Positions 54,871 to 63,826 of a stretch of 64,000 nt of DNA are shown here, piece after piece. The notes under the pieces were generated by a model that was not told the DNA's origin, ran no database searches, and saw only the letters and a program-made list of their open reading frames with translations. Positions within the stretch are counted from its first letter, which is position 1, and every line of letters begins with the position of its first letter. Source of the stretch: Pseudomonas sp. S09G 359 (GTDB lineage: Bacteria; Pseudomonadota; Gammaproteobacteria; Pseudomonadales; Pseudomonadaceae); NCBI RefSeq assembly GCF_002843605.1, contig NZ_CP025263.1, forward strand, positions 4,927,501 to 4,991,500, given 5' to 3'. The position numbers were made by a program, and so were the translations under genes.

Positions 54871-56223
54871 CTAGCCCGCTTCAAATAACGCCATGGCCTC
54901 GACATGCGCAGTCTGCGGAAACATGTCGAGGATCCCGGCACGTTTTAGCCGGTAGCCTTGCTTGACCAACTCAACCGTGTCCCGCGCCAGCGTGGCCGGG
55001 TTGCAGGACACATACACCAGGCGCTTGGCCCCCAGGGTGGCGAGCTTACGCACAACCTCCAGGGCACCGTCACGGGGTGGGTCCAAGAGTACCGCAGAAA
55101 AGCCCTGTTTGGCCCACTGCGCGTCAATCAAAGGCTGGGACAAATCGGCCTGAAAAAACTGCGCATTATGCAAATTGTTGCTGACGGCGTTGAGCGCCGC
55201 CCGCTCGACCATGGTCTGCACGCCTTCCACCGCCACGACTTCGCGAACTTGTTTAGCCAGCGGCAAGGCAAAGTTGCCAAGGCCGCAAAACAAATCCAGC
55301 ACGCGCTCATCCGGCTGCGGCGCCAGCCATTCCAGGGCCTGGGCGACCATCGCCTCGTTAACCCCGGCGTTGACCTGGACAAAATCGCCTGGCCGGTAAG
55401 CCAGTTCCAGGTCCCAGGCCTCCAATCGAAAACCGAGCGCCTGGTCAGGCTCCACGGGCTCCGGTTGGCCCTCGCCATGCAGCCACAATTGGGCTTCATG
55501 GAAAGCACAAAATTCTTTCAACACCTGCAGGTCCGCGTCCGACAACGGCGCCATATGCCGCAGCAACACGGCGATGGATGAACCACTGAACAGTTCCACA
55601 TGCCCCAAGGCCTGCGGTTTGCTCAGGCGGCGCAGCATGTTCGGCAAGCGCTGCATGATCGGTTGCAAGGCCTGTACCAGCACCGGGCAATCATCGATGG
55701 CAACGATGTCCTGGCTGGCCACGGCGCGGAAGCCCACCTCGAGGGTTTTCGCCTTGGCGTCCCAACGCACGGCCACACGCGCACGGCGTCGGTAGCCGAA
55801 TTCCGGCCCACTCAAAGGCGCTGCCCACTCTTGCGGTTCGACACCGGCCACGCGGGACAGTTGCTCGGCGAGCATGCGCTGTTTCAGGGCGAGTTGTTCG
55901 TCATGGGGCAAATGCTGCACGCTGCAACCGCCACAGCGGCCAACATGTGCACACGGCGCCGGGCGGCGCAGTTCGCTGGCTTTGAAAACGCGCTCGGTAC
56001 GCGCCTCGACCACTTTGCCATGGGCGCCCAGTACCCGCGCTTCGACCTCTTCGCCGGCGAGCGCGCCGTTGACGAACCAGGTGCGGCCTTCAAAGAACAC
56101 GATGCCACGGCCGTCATTGGCCAGGCGCTCGATGGTCAGGCGTTGTTTCTTGCCCACGGGAATCTGTGGGGCCCGGCTGCCGCCCGTCGGTTGGAAGCGC
56201 AGGCCTCTCTCGTGCTTGGCCAT
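54871..56223 (-). CDS. rlmD: 23S rRNA (uracil-1939-C5)-methyltransferase RlmD
   Basis: A 450-aa SAM enzyme with a TRAM domain ([42 protein letters not shown]), the iron-sulfur cysteines in [15 protein letters not shown] plus a later Cys in IDDCPV, SAM motif [16 protein letters not shown], the conserved [11 protein letters not shown] and the catalytic Cys in [14 protein letters not shown]. Called rumA or ygcA in older naming. It overlaps the cysM stop by one base and lies upstream of relA. Confidence 0.95.
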   Translation of the reverse strand: MAKHERGLRFQPTGGSRAPQIPVGKKQRLTIERLANDGRGIVFFEGRTWFVNGALAGEEVEARVLGAHGKVVEARTERVFKASELRRPAPCAHVGRCGGCSVQHLPHDEQLALKQRMLAEQLSRVAGVEPQEWAAPLSGPEFGYRRRARVAVRWDAKAKTLEVGFRAVASQDIVAIDDCPVLVQALQPIMQRLPNMLRRLSKPQALGHVELFSGSSIAVLLRHMAPLSDADLQVLKEFCAFHEAQLWLHGEGQPEPVEPDQALGFRLEAWDLELAYRPGDFVQVNAGVNEAMVAQALEWLAPQPDERVLDLFCGLGNFALPLAKQVREVVAVEGVQTMVERAALNAVSNNLHNAQFFQADLSQPLIDAQWAKQGFSAVLLDPPRDGALEVVRKLATLGAKRLVYVSCNPATLARDTVELVKQGYRLKRAGILDMFPQTAHVEAMALFEAG

Positions 56224-57125
56224 CAGTTGGGTTCGTCGAAGATGCCGGTCGACAGGTAACGGTCGCCTCGGTCACAGATGATCGCGACGATCACCGCGTT
56301 TTCCACTTCTTTGGACAGGCGCAACATGCCCGCCACGGCGCCACCGGAGGACACGCCGCAGAAAATGCCTTCTTCACGGGCCAGGCGGCGCGTGGTGTCT
56401 TCGGCTTCACGCTGGGCCATGTCGATGATGCGGTCCACACGGGTCGCGTTGTAGATCTTCGGCAAATACTCTTCGGGCCAGCGGCGGATACCGGGGATAG
56501 CCGCGCCTTCCATCGGTTGCAGGCCAACGATCTGGATCGCCGGGTTCTGCTCCTTGAGGTAGCGCGAGTTGCCCATGATGGTGCCGGTGGTGCCCATGGA
56601 ACTGACGAAATGGGTGATGGTGCCCTGGGTCTGGCGCCAGATTTCCGGGCCGGTGCTGGTGTAGTGCGCCTCAGGGTTATCGCCATTGGCAAACTGGTCC
56701 AACACCACGCCACGGCCTTCGGCGGCCATCCGCTCGGCGAGGTCGCGGGCGCCTTCCATGCCCTCTTCCTGGGTCACCAGCACCAACTCGGCGCCATAGG
56801 CAGTCATGGCTGCCTTGCGCTCGGCGCTGCCGTTGTCGGGCATGATCAGCACCATCTTGTAGCCCTTGATCGCGGCAGCCATGGCCAGGGCGATCCCGGT
56901 GTTACCCGAGGTGGCTTCGATCAGGGTGTCGCCGGGCTTGATCTGCCCGCGCAGCTCGGCGCGGGTGATCATCGACAGCGCCGGGCGGTCTTTTACCGAG
57001 CCGGCCGGGTTGTTGCCCTCGAGTTTAAGCAACAGGGTATTGCTGGTTTCACCCGCCATGCGTTGCAAGCGGACCAGGGGCGTGTTGCCGACGCAATCGG
57101 CGATTGTAGGGTACTGCAAGGTCAT
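56223..57125 (-). CDS. cysM: Cysteine synthase B (O-acetylserine sulfhydrylase)
   Basis: A 300-aa PLP enzyme starting [50 protein letters not shown] with the PLP lysine in [37 protein letters not shown] as the substrate loop and [12 protein letters not shown] as the phosphate-binding loop. It makes cysteine from O-acetylserine and sulfide or thiosulfate. Its stop overlaps the rlmD start by one base (TGATG). The first 22 codons of the longer frame are rejected. Confidence 0.96.
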   Translation of the reverse strand: MTLQYPTIADCVGNTPLVRLQRMAGETSNTLLLKLEGNNPAGSVKDRPALSMITRAELRGQIKPGDTLIEATSGNTGIALAMAAAIKGYKMVLIMPDNGSAERKAAMTAYGAELVLVTQEEGMEGARDLAERMAAEGRGVVLDQFANGDNPEAHYTSTGPEIWRQTQGTITHFVSSMGTTGTIMGNSRYLKEQNPAIQIVGLQPMEGAAIPGIRRWPEEYLPKIYNATRVDRIIDMAQREAEDTTRRLAREEGIFCGVSSGGAVAGMLRLSKEVENAVIVAIICDRGDRYLSTGIFDEPN

Positions 57126-57251
57126 GGCGTATTCGCAATCCAGACTGCGGGGGCGAACATCATACCGGGAAAGGCCGGCGGGCCATATCACGCAAAGTGC
57201 GGTGCTTATGGCTTAAAGGAATAAGCGAGGAAGGTGGTGGCTGTGAGAGCC

Positions 57252-57337
57252 CTATCGGGGGCAAGCCCCCTCCCACACTGGAGCGCATTCTCATGTTGGA
57301 ACGCGGTCAATGTGGGAGGGGGCTTGCCCCCGATGGC
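57252..57337. repeat. REPIN upstream of cysM
   Basis: Two inverted arms of the GGGGGCAAGCCCCCTCCCAC subtype with a short spacer of about 36 bases, in the 230-base gap between cysM and tapT. It lies between the tapT stop and the cysM start on the transcribed strand. Confidence 0.9.
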
Positions 57338-57355
57338 CGCGCCTCGATAACCCGC

Positions 57356-57961
57356 CTAGCCCAAATCCCCGCCGCCATGATTTCTCTGAAACACCTCCTC
57401 CCCCATCGCCGCAATCTGCCCTTCGATCAACGCCTCGAACGGTTTGAGCAACGGCTCGAAGGACACCGGCGCCTCCAACACCTGCAACGCCTGCACGATA
57501 GCTTCAACAGTCGACAACGCCCCCGGCCCTGGCGCCTTGCGCAGTCGATAACGCGATACGCCGCCCGCAGCCAACGTCACCCGTGGCAACGCCGCCAGCA
57601 AGGGGTTGAGGTGCAACAGTTTGCGCGCCTTGCGCCAGGTGCCGTCGGGCACTACCAGCAACAGCGGTTGATCGTTGGGCGCATAAGCGTGCAGCGGCTG
57701 GGCATCGTCAGCCGGAAACAACAGCCGCGCCTGATAGCCGGGCGGGGTTAACAAGCTCGCCAAATCAGCAAACACCTCGCCCACCAGCAACTGCGCATTA
57801 TTCAAGCCCAGCGCCGCCAGCCGCGCGGTATTCAGCGCGTGGTTGACCTCGCTTGGGTGCTGCAACAGCAACACACGGGTGCGGCTGTCGAGGCTGGGGA
57901 TCAGCGCGCACAAGCAGTGGGTAATCGGCCTGAGGCAACGCGAACATTGGGGTCTGGACAT
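57356..57961 (-). CDS. tapT: DTW-domain tRNA-uridine aminocarboxypropyltransferase
   Basis: A 201-aa protein with Cys-rich start CSRCLRPITHCLCALIP, a TxP-like strand LLLQHPSEVNHALNTARLAALGL, the signature VVPDGTWRKARKLLHLNP (DTW motif) and RKAPGPGALSTVEAIVQAL. DTW proteins such as TapT and TuaA add acp to tRNA uridine (acp3U47). The start is 6 bases after gbuR on the same strand, so they may form one transcript. Substrate assignment is by family only. Confidence 0.85.
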   Translation of the reverse strand: MSRPQCSRCLRPITHCLCALIPSLDSRTRVLLLQHPSEVNHALNTARLAALGLNNAQLLVGEVFADLASLLTPPGYQARLLFPADDAQPLHAYAPNDQPLLLVVPDGTWRKARKLLHLNPLLAALPRVTLAAGGVSRYRLRKAPGPGALSTVEAIVQALQVLEAPVSFEPLLKPFEALIEGQIAAMGEEVFQRNHGGGDLG

Positions 57962-57967
57962 GGTTTA

Positions 57968-58861
57968 TCAGGCCTGGTTGAGCTGGGCTTTGAGCAGATC
58001 GCGGAAGGTCTGGATCAGCGGTTCGCGGCTGCGGCCCCGACGCATGATCATCGAGAACGGCGCCTGGTAGCCGAAGGTGGCCGGCAGCAGCACGCGCAGG
58101 TCGCCCTTATCGGCCCAGGCCTGGGCGTAATGTTCGGGCAGGTAACCGATGTAGGCGCCGGACAGCACCAGAATCAGCTGCGCCTCCATACTTTCTACCG
58201 TGGCCGCGCTGTGCTTGAAGCCGTGGCGCGCGAGTTCGGCCTGGCTCCAGTAGCCGCGACCCACCATGCGTTGCTGGGTGATCACCTGTTCGGGGATACG
58301 CCGCTCATTGAATAAAGGATGCCGCGTGCTGCAATACAGCCAATGCTGCTCGCGATACAGCGGCATATAGATCAACCCGCTCATGCGGTTGGAAAAGGCC
58401 CCGATGGCCAGGTCCAGGCGATTGTCCTGCACACCGAGCTGCAGCTCGTAAGGGCTCATCACCGACAAATGCAAGTGCACCGCCGGGTGCTCCAGGCTGT
58501 AGGCGCCGATCACTTCGGCGAACGGCAGGGCCTTGTCGCTGACGGTGGAGTCGAGTACGCCGAGCTTGAGGGTACCGCGCAACTCGCCCTTGAGCGCGGC
58601 GGCGTATTGCTCGAAGCCTTCCAGTTCACCGAGCAAACGCAGGGTTTCCTGGTGGAACAACTCGCCCTTGCTGGTCAGGCTGAACCCGCCGCGCCCGCGA
58701 TGGCAGAGCACCAGGCCCAACGCGCTTTCCAACTGGCTCATATAAGTGCTGATGGCCGAGGTGGACAGGTTGAGTTCGTGCTGGGCATTGGCGAACCCCT
58801 GATGCCGCACGACGCTGACAAAGATGCGCAGGAGTTTCAGGTCGGGCAAGGCGTTGGCCAT
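57968..58861 (-). CDS. gbuR: LysR-family regulator of the divergent gbu genes (GbuR-like)
   Basis: A 297-aa LTTR starting MANALPDLKLLRIFVSVVRHQGFANAQHELNLSTSAISTYMSQLESALGLVLCHRGRGGFSLTSKGE; the upstream frame reads through a REP hairpin. The effector domain runs to LLKAQLNQA. It is divergent from gbuA with a dyad between them, matching the gbuR-gbuA arrangement of P. aeruginosa (PA1422-PA1421) as I recall it. It should activate gbuA in response to 4-guanidinobutyrate. Confidence 0.85.
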   Translation of the reverse strand: MANALPDLKLLRIFVSVVRHQGFANAQHELNLSTSAISTYMSQLESALGLVLCHRGRGGFSLTSKGELFHQETLRLLGELEGFEQYAAALKGELRGTLKLGVLDSTVSDKALPFAEVIGAYSLEHPAVHLHLSVMSPYELQLGVQDNRLDLAIGAFSNRMSGLIYMPLYREQHWLYCSTRHPLFNERRIPEQVITQQRMVGRGYWSQAELARHGFKHSAATVESMEAQLILVLSGAYIGYLPEHYAQAWADKGDLRVLLPATFGYQAPFSMIMRRGRSREPLIQTFRDLLKAQLNQA

Positions 58862-58889
58862 GGTCAGCTCCAGAGGCACACGAAAACCT

Positions 58890-58918
58890 GTGGGAGGGGG
58901 CAAGCCCCCTCCCACATT
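58890..58918. repeat. REP hairpin 28 bases upstream of gbuR
   Basis: GTGGGAGGGGGCAAGCCCCC then TCCCACA is a near-perfect palindrome with almost no loop, formed by one REP arm closed on itself. It lies in the gbuR leader. Confidence 0.85.
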
Positions 58919-58940
58919 TGAACGCAGTTTACCTCAGGCA

Positions 58941-58964
58941 TTAGTTTAGAAAAATCTGAACTAA
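58941..58964. promoter_or_regulatory. Candidate GbuR operator
   Basis: TTAGTT-TAGA...TCTG-AACTAA is a dyad with 6-bp perfect outer arms and 3-bp inner arms over 24 bases, including a T-N11-A core of the LysR type. It lies 80 bases from the gbuR start and 84 bases from the gbuA start. Confidence 0.65.
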
Positions 58965-58977
58965 GTATTTGCCCCTG

Positions 58978-59013
58978 CCGATTCTTTCGTATCGGCGTAT
59001 TTCGCAGAATCGG
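58978..59013. repeat. 8-bp inverted repeat in the gbuA leader
   Basis: CCGATTCT and AGAATCGG are perfect arms around 20 bases (centre near 58996), 35 bases before the gbuA start. It may form an RNA hairpin in the leader or be a second protein site. Confidence 0.6.
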
Positions 59014-59047
59014 CCCCTAATAAACAAAACAACGATGAGGCAATCCC

Positions 59048-59998
59048 GTGGACAAGATTTTCCACCAACCACTGGGCGGCAACGAAATGCCGCGCTTCGC
59101 CGGCATCGCCACCATGATGCGTCTTCCCCATTTGCAGTCGGCCAAGGGCCTGGACGCCGCCTTTGTCGGCGTGCCCCTGGACATCGGCACCTCGCTGCGC
59201 GCCGGTACCCGTTTCGGGCCACGCGAAATCCGCGCCGAGTCGGTGATGATCCGCCCTTACAACATGGCCACCGGTGCTGCGCCCTTCGACTCGTTGTCGG
59301 TGGCCGACATCGGCGACGTGGCGATCAACACCTTCAACCTGCTCGACGCCGTGCGCATCATTGAAGAAGCCTACGACGAGATCCTTGAACACGACGTGAT
59401 CCCGATGACCCTGGGCGGCGACCACACCATCACCCTGCCGATCCTGCGCGCGATCCACAAGAAACACGGCAAGGTCGGGCTGGTGCACATCGATGCCCAC
59501 GCCGACGTCAACGACCATATGTTCGGCGAGAAAATCGCCCACGGCACCACCTTCCGCCGCGCCGTGGAAGAAGGCCTGCTCGACTGCGACCGCGTGGTGC
59601 AAATCGGCCTGCGCGCCCAGGGCTACACCGCCGAAGACTTCAACTGGAGCCGCAAACAGGGCTTCCGTGTGGTCCAGGCTGAAGAATGCTGGCACCACTC
59701 CCTCGCGCCGTTGATGGCCGAAGTGCGGGAAAAAGTCGGCGGCGGCCCGGTGTACCTGAGCTTTGATATCGACGGTATCGACCCCGCGTGGGCGCCCGGC
59801 ACCGGCACCCCGGAAATCGGCGGGCTCACCACCATCCAGGCGATCGAGATTATCCGTGGCTGCCAGGGCCTCGACCTGATTGGTTGTGATCTGGTAGAAG
59901 TTTCGCCGCCCTACGACACCACCGGCAATACCTCGCTGCTGGGCGCCAACCTGCTGTACGAAATGCTCTGCGTACTGCCTGGCGTGGCGCACCGCTGA
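59048..59998 (+). CDS. gbuA: Guanidinobutyrase (ureohydrolase)
   Basis: A 316-aa ureohydrolase starting with GTG: MDKIFHQPLGGNEMPRFAGIATMMRLPH. Metal ligands are visible in TLGGDHTITLP (Asp125, His126), HIDAHADVND (Asp149, His151, Asp153) and SFDIDGIDPAWAPGTGTPE (Asp240, Asp242). The sequence closely resembles the P. aeruginosa GbuA (PA1421) as I recall it, which turns 4-guanidinobutyrate into 4-aminobutyrate and urea, rather than SpeB agmatinase. The GTG start has a GAGGC site. Overlaps the next gene by one base. Confidence 0.9.
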   Translation: MDKIFHQPLGGNEMPRFAGIATMMRLPHLQSAKGLDAAFVGVPLDIGTSLRAGTRFGPREIRAESVMIRPYNMATGAAPFDSLSVADIGDVAINTFNLLDAVRIIEEAYDEILEHDVIPMTLGGDHTITLPILRAIHKKHGKVGLVHIDAHADVNDHMFGEKIAHGTTFRRAVEEGLLDCDRVVQIGLRAQGYTAEDFNWSRKQGFRVVQAEECWHHSLAPLMAEVREKVGGGPVYLSFDIDGIDPAWAPGTGTPEIGGLTTIQAIEIIRGCQGLDLIGCDLVEVSPPYDTTGNTSLLGANLLYEMLCVLPGVAHR

Positions 59999-60417
59999 TG
60001 AGCGCGCAAGCCGTACTAAAAGCGGCCGCCGACCTGGTGTCGGCGTTCGCCCGCAACGACCGCGAGGCCTACTTCGCGGCGTTCACGGCGGATGCCAGCT
60101 TTGTCTTTTACACCCTTCCCCAACCACTGCTGAGCCGCGATGCCTACCAGGCGTTGTGGGACAGCTGGCGTCGGGATGAAGGGTTCGAGGTGCTTTCCTG
60201 CACTTCGAGCAACGCCTTTGTCAGCCTGCAGGGTGACGTGGCGCTATTTATTCATGACGTGACCACCGAGTTGCGCATGAACGGGGAGCAATTTCATAGC
60301 CAGGAGCGCGAGACCATTGTCTTCAAACGACAAGCCTCGCACGTAGAACAACAAGGCCTGTGGCTGGCCTGTCACGAACATTTGTCCGCTATGCCGGAAG
60401 GGCTGCCGCCCCATTAG
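59998..60417 (+). CDS. SnoaL-like (NTF2 fold) protein
   Basis: A 139-aa protein starting MSAQAVLKAAADLVSAFARNDREAYFAAFTADASFVFYTLPQPLLSRDAYQALWDSWRRDEGFEVLSCTSSN, the cone-shaped NTF2-like fold pattern. It overlaps the gbuA stop by one base (TGATG) and precedes the transporter, so it belongs to the same unit. Catalytic or binding role unknown. Confidence 0.85.
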   Translation: MSAQAVLKAAADLVSAFARNDREAYFAAFTADASFVFYTLPQPLLSRDAYQALWDSWRRDEGFEVLSCTSSNAFVSLQGDVALFIHDVTTELRMNGEQFHSQERETIVFKRQASHVEQQGLWLACHEHLSAMPEGLPPH

Positions 60418-60438
60418 CCAATGTGATCGGAGCTGATC

Positions 60439-61950
60439 ATGAATAATAAAAACAACCAAAACAGTATTCGCAAAATAGAAACCAACGGGGTCGAACAGAT
60501 CCCGGACCACGAACGTACCGCCAGCCCCAAGGATCTGTTCCGCCTGATCTTCGGCGGTGCCAATACCTTCGCCACTGCCGTGCTGGGCTCGTTCCCGGTG
60601 CTGTTCGGCTTGTCGTTCCAGGCCGGTGTCTGGGCGATTGTGCTGGGTGTGTTGGTGGGCGCGCTGATCCTGGCGCCCATGGGCCTGTTCGGGCCGATCA
60701 ACGGTACCAACAACGCCGTGTCTTCCGGTGCGCACTTTGGTGTGCATGGGCGGATTGTCGGCTCGTTTCTGTCGCTGCTGACAGCGATTGCCTTCTTCTC
60801 ACTGTCGGTGTGGAGTTCAGGCGATGCGCTGGTGGGGGGTGCGAAACGTCTGGTGGGCCTGCCGGAAACTGACCTGACCCTGGGCCTGGCCTACGGCCTG
60901 TTCGCCCTGCTGGTGCTGACGGTGTGCATCTACGGCTTCCGCTTTATGCTGTGGGTCAACCGCATTGCGGTGTGGGCGGCAAGCCTGCTGTTTTTGCTCG
61001 GTATCTTCGCCTTCGCACCGGCCTTCGACAGCCATTTTGCCGGCACCGTCGCCATCGGCCAGAGCGGCTTCTGGGCGGCCTTCATTGGCGCCGCGCTGGT
61101 GGCCATGAGCAACCCGATTTCCTTCGGTGCGTTCCTCGGCGACTGGTCGCGCTACATCCCACGTGAAACACCGAAAATGCGCATCATGTTGGCCGTGGTG
61201 TTGGCGCAGATCGCCACGTTGATCCCGTTCCTGTTCGGCCTGGCCACCGCGACCATCGTGGCGATCAAGGCACCGGACTACATCGCGGCCAACAACTATG
61301 TCGGCGGTTTGCTGGCGGTGGCGCCGACCTGGTTCTTCCTGCCGGTGTGCCTGATTGCAGTGATCGGCGGCATGTCCACCGGCACCACCTCGCTGTATGG
61401 CACCGGGCTGGACATGTCCAGTGTGTTCCCGCGCCTGCTGTCGCGGGTCAAGGCCACGCTGCTGATCGGGGTGATGTCGATTGCCTTCATTTTTATCGGA
61501 CGTTTCGCCGCCAATCTGGTGCAGAGCGTGTCGACCTTCGCCGTGCTGATCATCACCTGCACCACGCCGTGGATGGTGATGATGATCATCGGCCTGATCG
61601 TACGTCGCGGCTTCTACTGCCCGGATGACCTGCAGGTCTTTACCCGCGGTGAAACCGGTGGCCGTTACTGGTTCAGCCATGGCTGGAACTGGCGCGGGCT
61701 GGGGGCATGGATTCCAAGTGCGCTGGTGGGTTTGTGCTTTGTGAACCTGCCGGGGCAGTTTGTGGGGCCACTGGGCAACCTGGCCGATGGCATCGATATC
61801 AGCTTGCCGGTGACCTTGGGACTGGCCTCGGTGGTGTACCTGACCTTGCTGCGCGTGTTCCCGGAACCGGCTGAGGTGTATGGACCCAGAGGCACAAGCC
61901 CCCTCACCCCACAAGACTCTGTAGCCACTGCAAGCGTCCCCACTGCATAA
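60439..61950 (+). CDS. NCS1-family (cytosine/purine) permease
   Basis: A 503-aa transporter with 12 predicted helices. An N-terminal hydrophilic stretch (MNNKNNQNSIRKIETNGVEQIPDHERTASPKDLFRLIFGGANTF) leads into the NCS1 core: WAIVLGVLVGALILAPMGLFGPINGTNNAVSSGAHFGVHGRIVGS and SNPISFGAFLGDWSRYIPRETPKMR. NCS1 carriers use sodium or protons to import nucleobases, hydantoins and similar nitrogen-rich compounds; a guanidino substrate here is inferred from context. Confidence 0.9.
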   Translation: MNNKNNQNSIRKIETNGVEQIPDHERTASPKDLFRLIFGGANTFATAVLGSFPVLFGLSFQAGVWAIVLGVLVGALILAPMGLFGPINGTNNAVSSGAHFGVHGRIVGSFLSLLTAIAFFSLSVWSSGDALVGGAKRLVGLPETDLTLGLAYGLFALLVLTVCIYGFRFMLWVNRIAVWAASLLFLLGIFAFAPAFDSHFAGTVAIGQSGFWAAFIGAALVAMSNPISFGAFLGDWSRYIPRETPKMRIMLAVVLAQIATLIPFLFGLATATIVAIKAPDYIAANNYVGGLLAVAPTWFFLPVCLIAVIGGMSTGTTSLYGTGLDMSSVFPRLLSRVKATLLIGVMSIAFIFIGRFAANLVQSVSTFAVLIITCTTPWMVMMIIGLIVRRGFYCPDDLQVFTRGETGGRYWFSHGWNWRGLGAWIPSALVGLCFVNLPGQFVGPLGNLADGIDISLPVTLGLASVVYLTLLRVFPEPAEVYGPRGTSPLTPQDSVATASVPTA

Positions 61951-61974
61951 AACAATAATCGGAGAACCGCCGTC

Positions 61975-63357
61975 ATGGCTTTGGATTTATTCGTCGTACT
62001 CATCTACGCCGCCGGCATGCTTGTGCTCGGCTATTACGGCATGCGCCGCGCCAAGACCCACGAAGACTACCTGGTAGCCGGGCGCAACCTGGGCCCGACG
62101 CTGTACATGGGCACCATGGCCGCCACGGTATTGGGCGGTGCATCCACCGTCGGCACCGTGCGCCTGGGCTATGTGCACGGCATCTCCGGCTTCTGGCTAT
62201 GCGCCGCGCTGGGCATGGGGATCATTGCGCTGAACCTGTTCCTGGCCAAGCCGCTGCTGAAGTTGAAGATTTTCACCGTGACCCAGGTGCTGGAAAAACG
62301 CTACAACCCCATGGCCCGCCAGGCCAGTGCAGTGATCATGCTGGCCTACGCGCTGATGATCGGTGTGACCTCGATCCTGGCCATCGGCACCGTGCTGCAA
62401 GTGCTGTTCGGCCTGCCGTTCTGGATTTCGGTGCTGTTGGGCGGTGGCGTGGTGGTGGTGTATTCGACCATCGGCGGCATGTGGTCGCTGACCCTCACCG
62501 ACATCGTGCAGTTCGTGATCAAGACCGTCGGCCTGATGTTTATCCTGCTGCCGATCTGCCTGTACCGCGTCGGCGGCTGGGACGAACTGGTGGCCAAGCT
62601 ACCGGCGTCAAGCTTCAGCTTCACCGCGATCGGCTGGGACACGATCATCACCTACTTCATGATCTACTTCTTCGGCATCCTGATCGGCCAGGATATCTGG
62701 CAACGGGTGTTCACCGCCCGTGACGAAAAGGTTGCCAAGTATGCCGGCACCTTCGCGGGTTTCTACTGCATCCTTTATGGCCTGGCGTGCGCACTGATCG
62801 GCATGGCCGCCCATGTGCTGATTCCAGACCTGGATAACGTCAACAACGCGTTTGCGGCCATCGTGAAAATGTCGCTGCCCGACGGAATCCGGGGCCTGGT
62901 GATTGCCGCTGCACTGGCCGCGATGATGTCCACTGCCAGCGCCGGCCTGCTGGCGGCCTCCACTGTATTGACCGAAGACCTGCTGCCGCGTTTGCGCGGG
63001 GGTAAACAATCGAGCCTGAACATCAATCGCCTGTTCACCCTGCTGACCGGTATTGCCGTGCTGGGCATTGCGCTGGTGGTGAGCGATGTGATCAGCGCCC
63101 TGACCCTGGCCTACAACCTGTTGGTGGGCGGCATGCTGATCCCCCTGATCGGGGCGATTTTCTGGAAACGTGCAACGACGTCGGGGGCAATCACCTCGAT
63201 GACCCTGGGCTTTGCGACCGCACTGGCGTTCATGATCAAGGATGGCTTGGACGCGAACACGCCGATCTACTACAGCCTGGCGGTAGGCCTGGTGAGTTTT
63301 GTGCTGGTGAGTTTGCTCTCGCGCCGACCGGAAGCGGTGGCGGCTCGGGCGGCTTAA
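61975..63357 (+). CDS. Sodium:solute symporter (SSS family)
   Basis: A 460-aa protein with about 13 helices and the SSS signature: RRAKTHEDYLVAGRNLGPTLYMGTMAATVLGGASTVGTVRLGY, FTVTQVLEKRYNPMARQASAVIMLAYALMIGVTSILAIGTVLQVLFGLPFW and the conserved GQDIWQRVFTARDEKVAKYAG. Closest in style to symporters for polyamines or small amines. It ends the gbu unit; a strong terminator follows. Confidence 0.92.
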   Translation: MALDLFVVLIYAAGMLVLGYYGMRRAKTHEDYLVAGRNLGPTLYMGTMAATVLGGASTVGTVRLGYVHGISGFWLCAALGMGIIALNLFLAKPLLKLKIFTVTQVLEKRYNPMARQASAVIMLAYALMIGVTSILAIGTVLQVLFGLPFWISVLLGGGVVVVYSTIGGMWSLTLTDIVQFVIKTVGLMFILLPICLYRVGGWDELVAKLPASSFSFTAIGWDTIITYFMIYFFGILIGQDIWQRVFTARDEKVAKYAGTFAGFYCILYGLACALIGMAAHVLIPDLDNVNNAFAAIVKMSLPDGIRGLVIAAALAAMMSTASAGLLAASTVLTEDLLPRLRGGKQSSLNINRLFTLLTGIAVLGIALVVSDVISALTLAYNLLVGGMLIPLIGAIFWKRATTSGAITSMTLGFATALAFMIKDGLDANTPIYYSLAVGLVSFVLVSLLSRRPEAVAARAA

Positions 63358-63388
63358 GAAAGCATAGAACGTCGAAGGGTTTCTTCAG

Positions 63389-63423
63389 CGGGCGCGACGT
63401 CGGATGTCGCGCCCGTTTTTTTT
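63389..63423 (+). terminator. Rho-independent terminator of the gbu operon
   Basis: CGGGCGCGAC and GTCGCGCCCG form a perfect 10-bp stem around GTCGGAT, followed by eight T residues, 32 bases after the symporter stop. Confidence 0.95.
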
Positions 63424-63439
63424 GCCTTGTACAAAATAA

Positions 63440-63533
63440 TTGTGGGAGCGGGCTTGCTCGCGAAGGCGGTGGGTCAGTCAACATCGCCGTTAACTGACCC
63501 ACCGCCTTCGCGAGCAAGCCCGCTCCCACCTTT
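63440..63533. repeat. REPIN after the gbu operon
   Basis: Inverted arms of the CGCGAGCAAGCCCGCTCCCAC subtype with a spacer of about 36 bases that itself folds (GGTGGGTCAGT/ACTGACCCACC). It follows the terminator and precedes the 40-aa gene on the other strand. Confidence 0.9.
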
Positions 63534-63561
63534 TAATTCTGGGCGGCCTTAAGACAAGGGC

Positions 63562-63684
63562 CTACCGGCGACGTGGCCGACGCTGCTCGTCATCCGTACG
63601 AATGGGCACCGGTTGCAGCGGCGGCTCGATCAAGCCCAGTGCAACTCCAACGTCGTGGAGCCAGTTTTGGATTTTCTCTTTCAT
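63562..63684 (-). CDS. 40-aa protein with an Anr-type upstream box (PA1414-like locus)
   Basis: The protein (MKEKIQNWLHDVGVALGLIE through RRPRRR) has an amphipathic N-terminal helix and an Arg-rich end, with a good GGGGGCA ribosome site. Its position next to the gbu genes and a LysR gene matches P. aeruginosa PA1414, whose leader yields the anaerobically induced small RNA SicX, as I recall. Whether this genome makes that RNA is not shown by the sequence alone. Confidence 0.65.
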   Translation of the reverse strand: MKEKIQNWLHDVGVALGLIEPPLQPVPIRTDDEQRRPRRR

Positions 63685-63802
63685 GGTTGCCCCCTTTGAG
63701 GGTAATGCTGGTAGGCGCAAGTTCTATCGCCCTTTCCTACATTGATAGTAGCCCTAAGTCCTACGTAATGCTTGAACGAAAGCACAACGAACTATTACTG
63801 AA

Positions 63803-63816
63803 TTGATCTGAATCCT
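63803..63816 (-). promoter_or_regulatory. Candidate Anr/FNR box
   Basis: TTGATCTGAATCCT matches the Anr/FNR consensus TTGAT-N4-ATCAA in its first half and the ATC of the second. It lies 119 bases upstream of the 40-aa gene's ATG on the transcribed (minus) strand. A clean -10 hexamer at the usual spacing was not seen. Confidence 0.45.
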
Positions 63817-63826
63817 GACTGATCGT

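Noticed and set aside
57197..57751. 184-codon plus-strand frame over the REPIN and tapT
   Set aside because: It begins in the REPIN and continues as the antisense of tapT.
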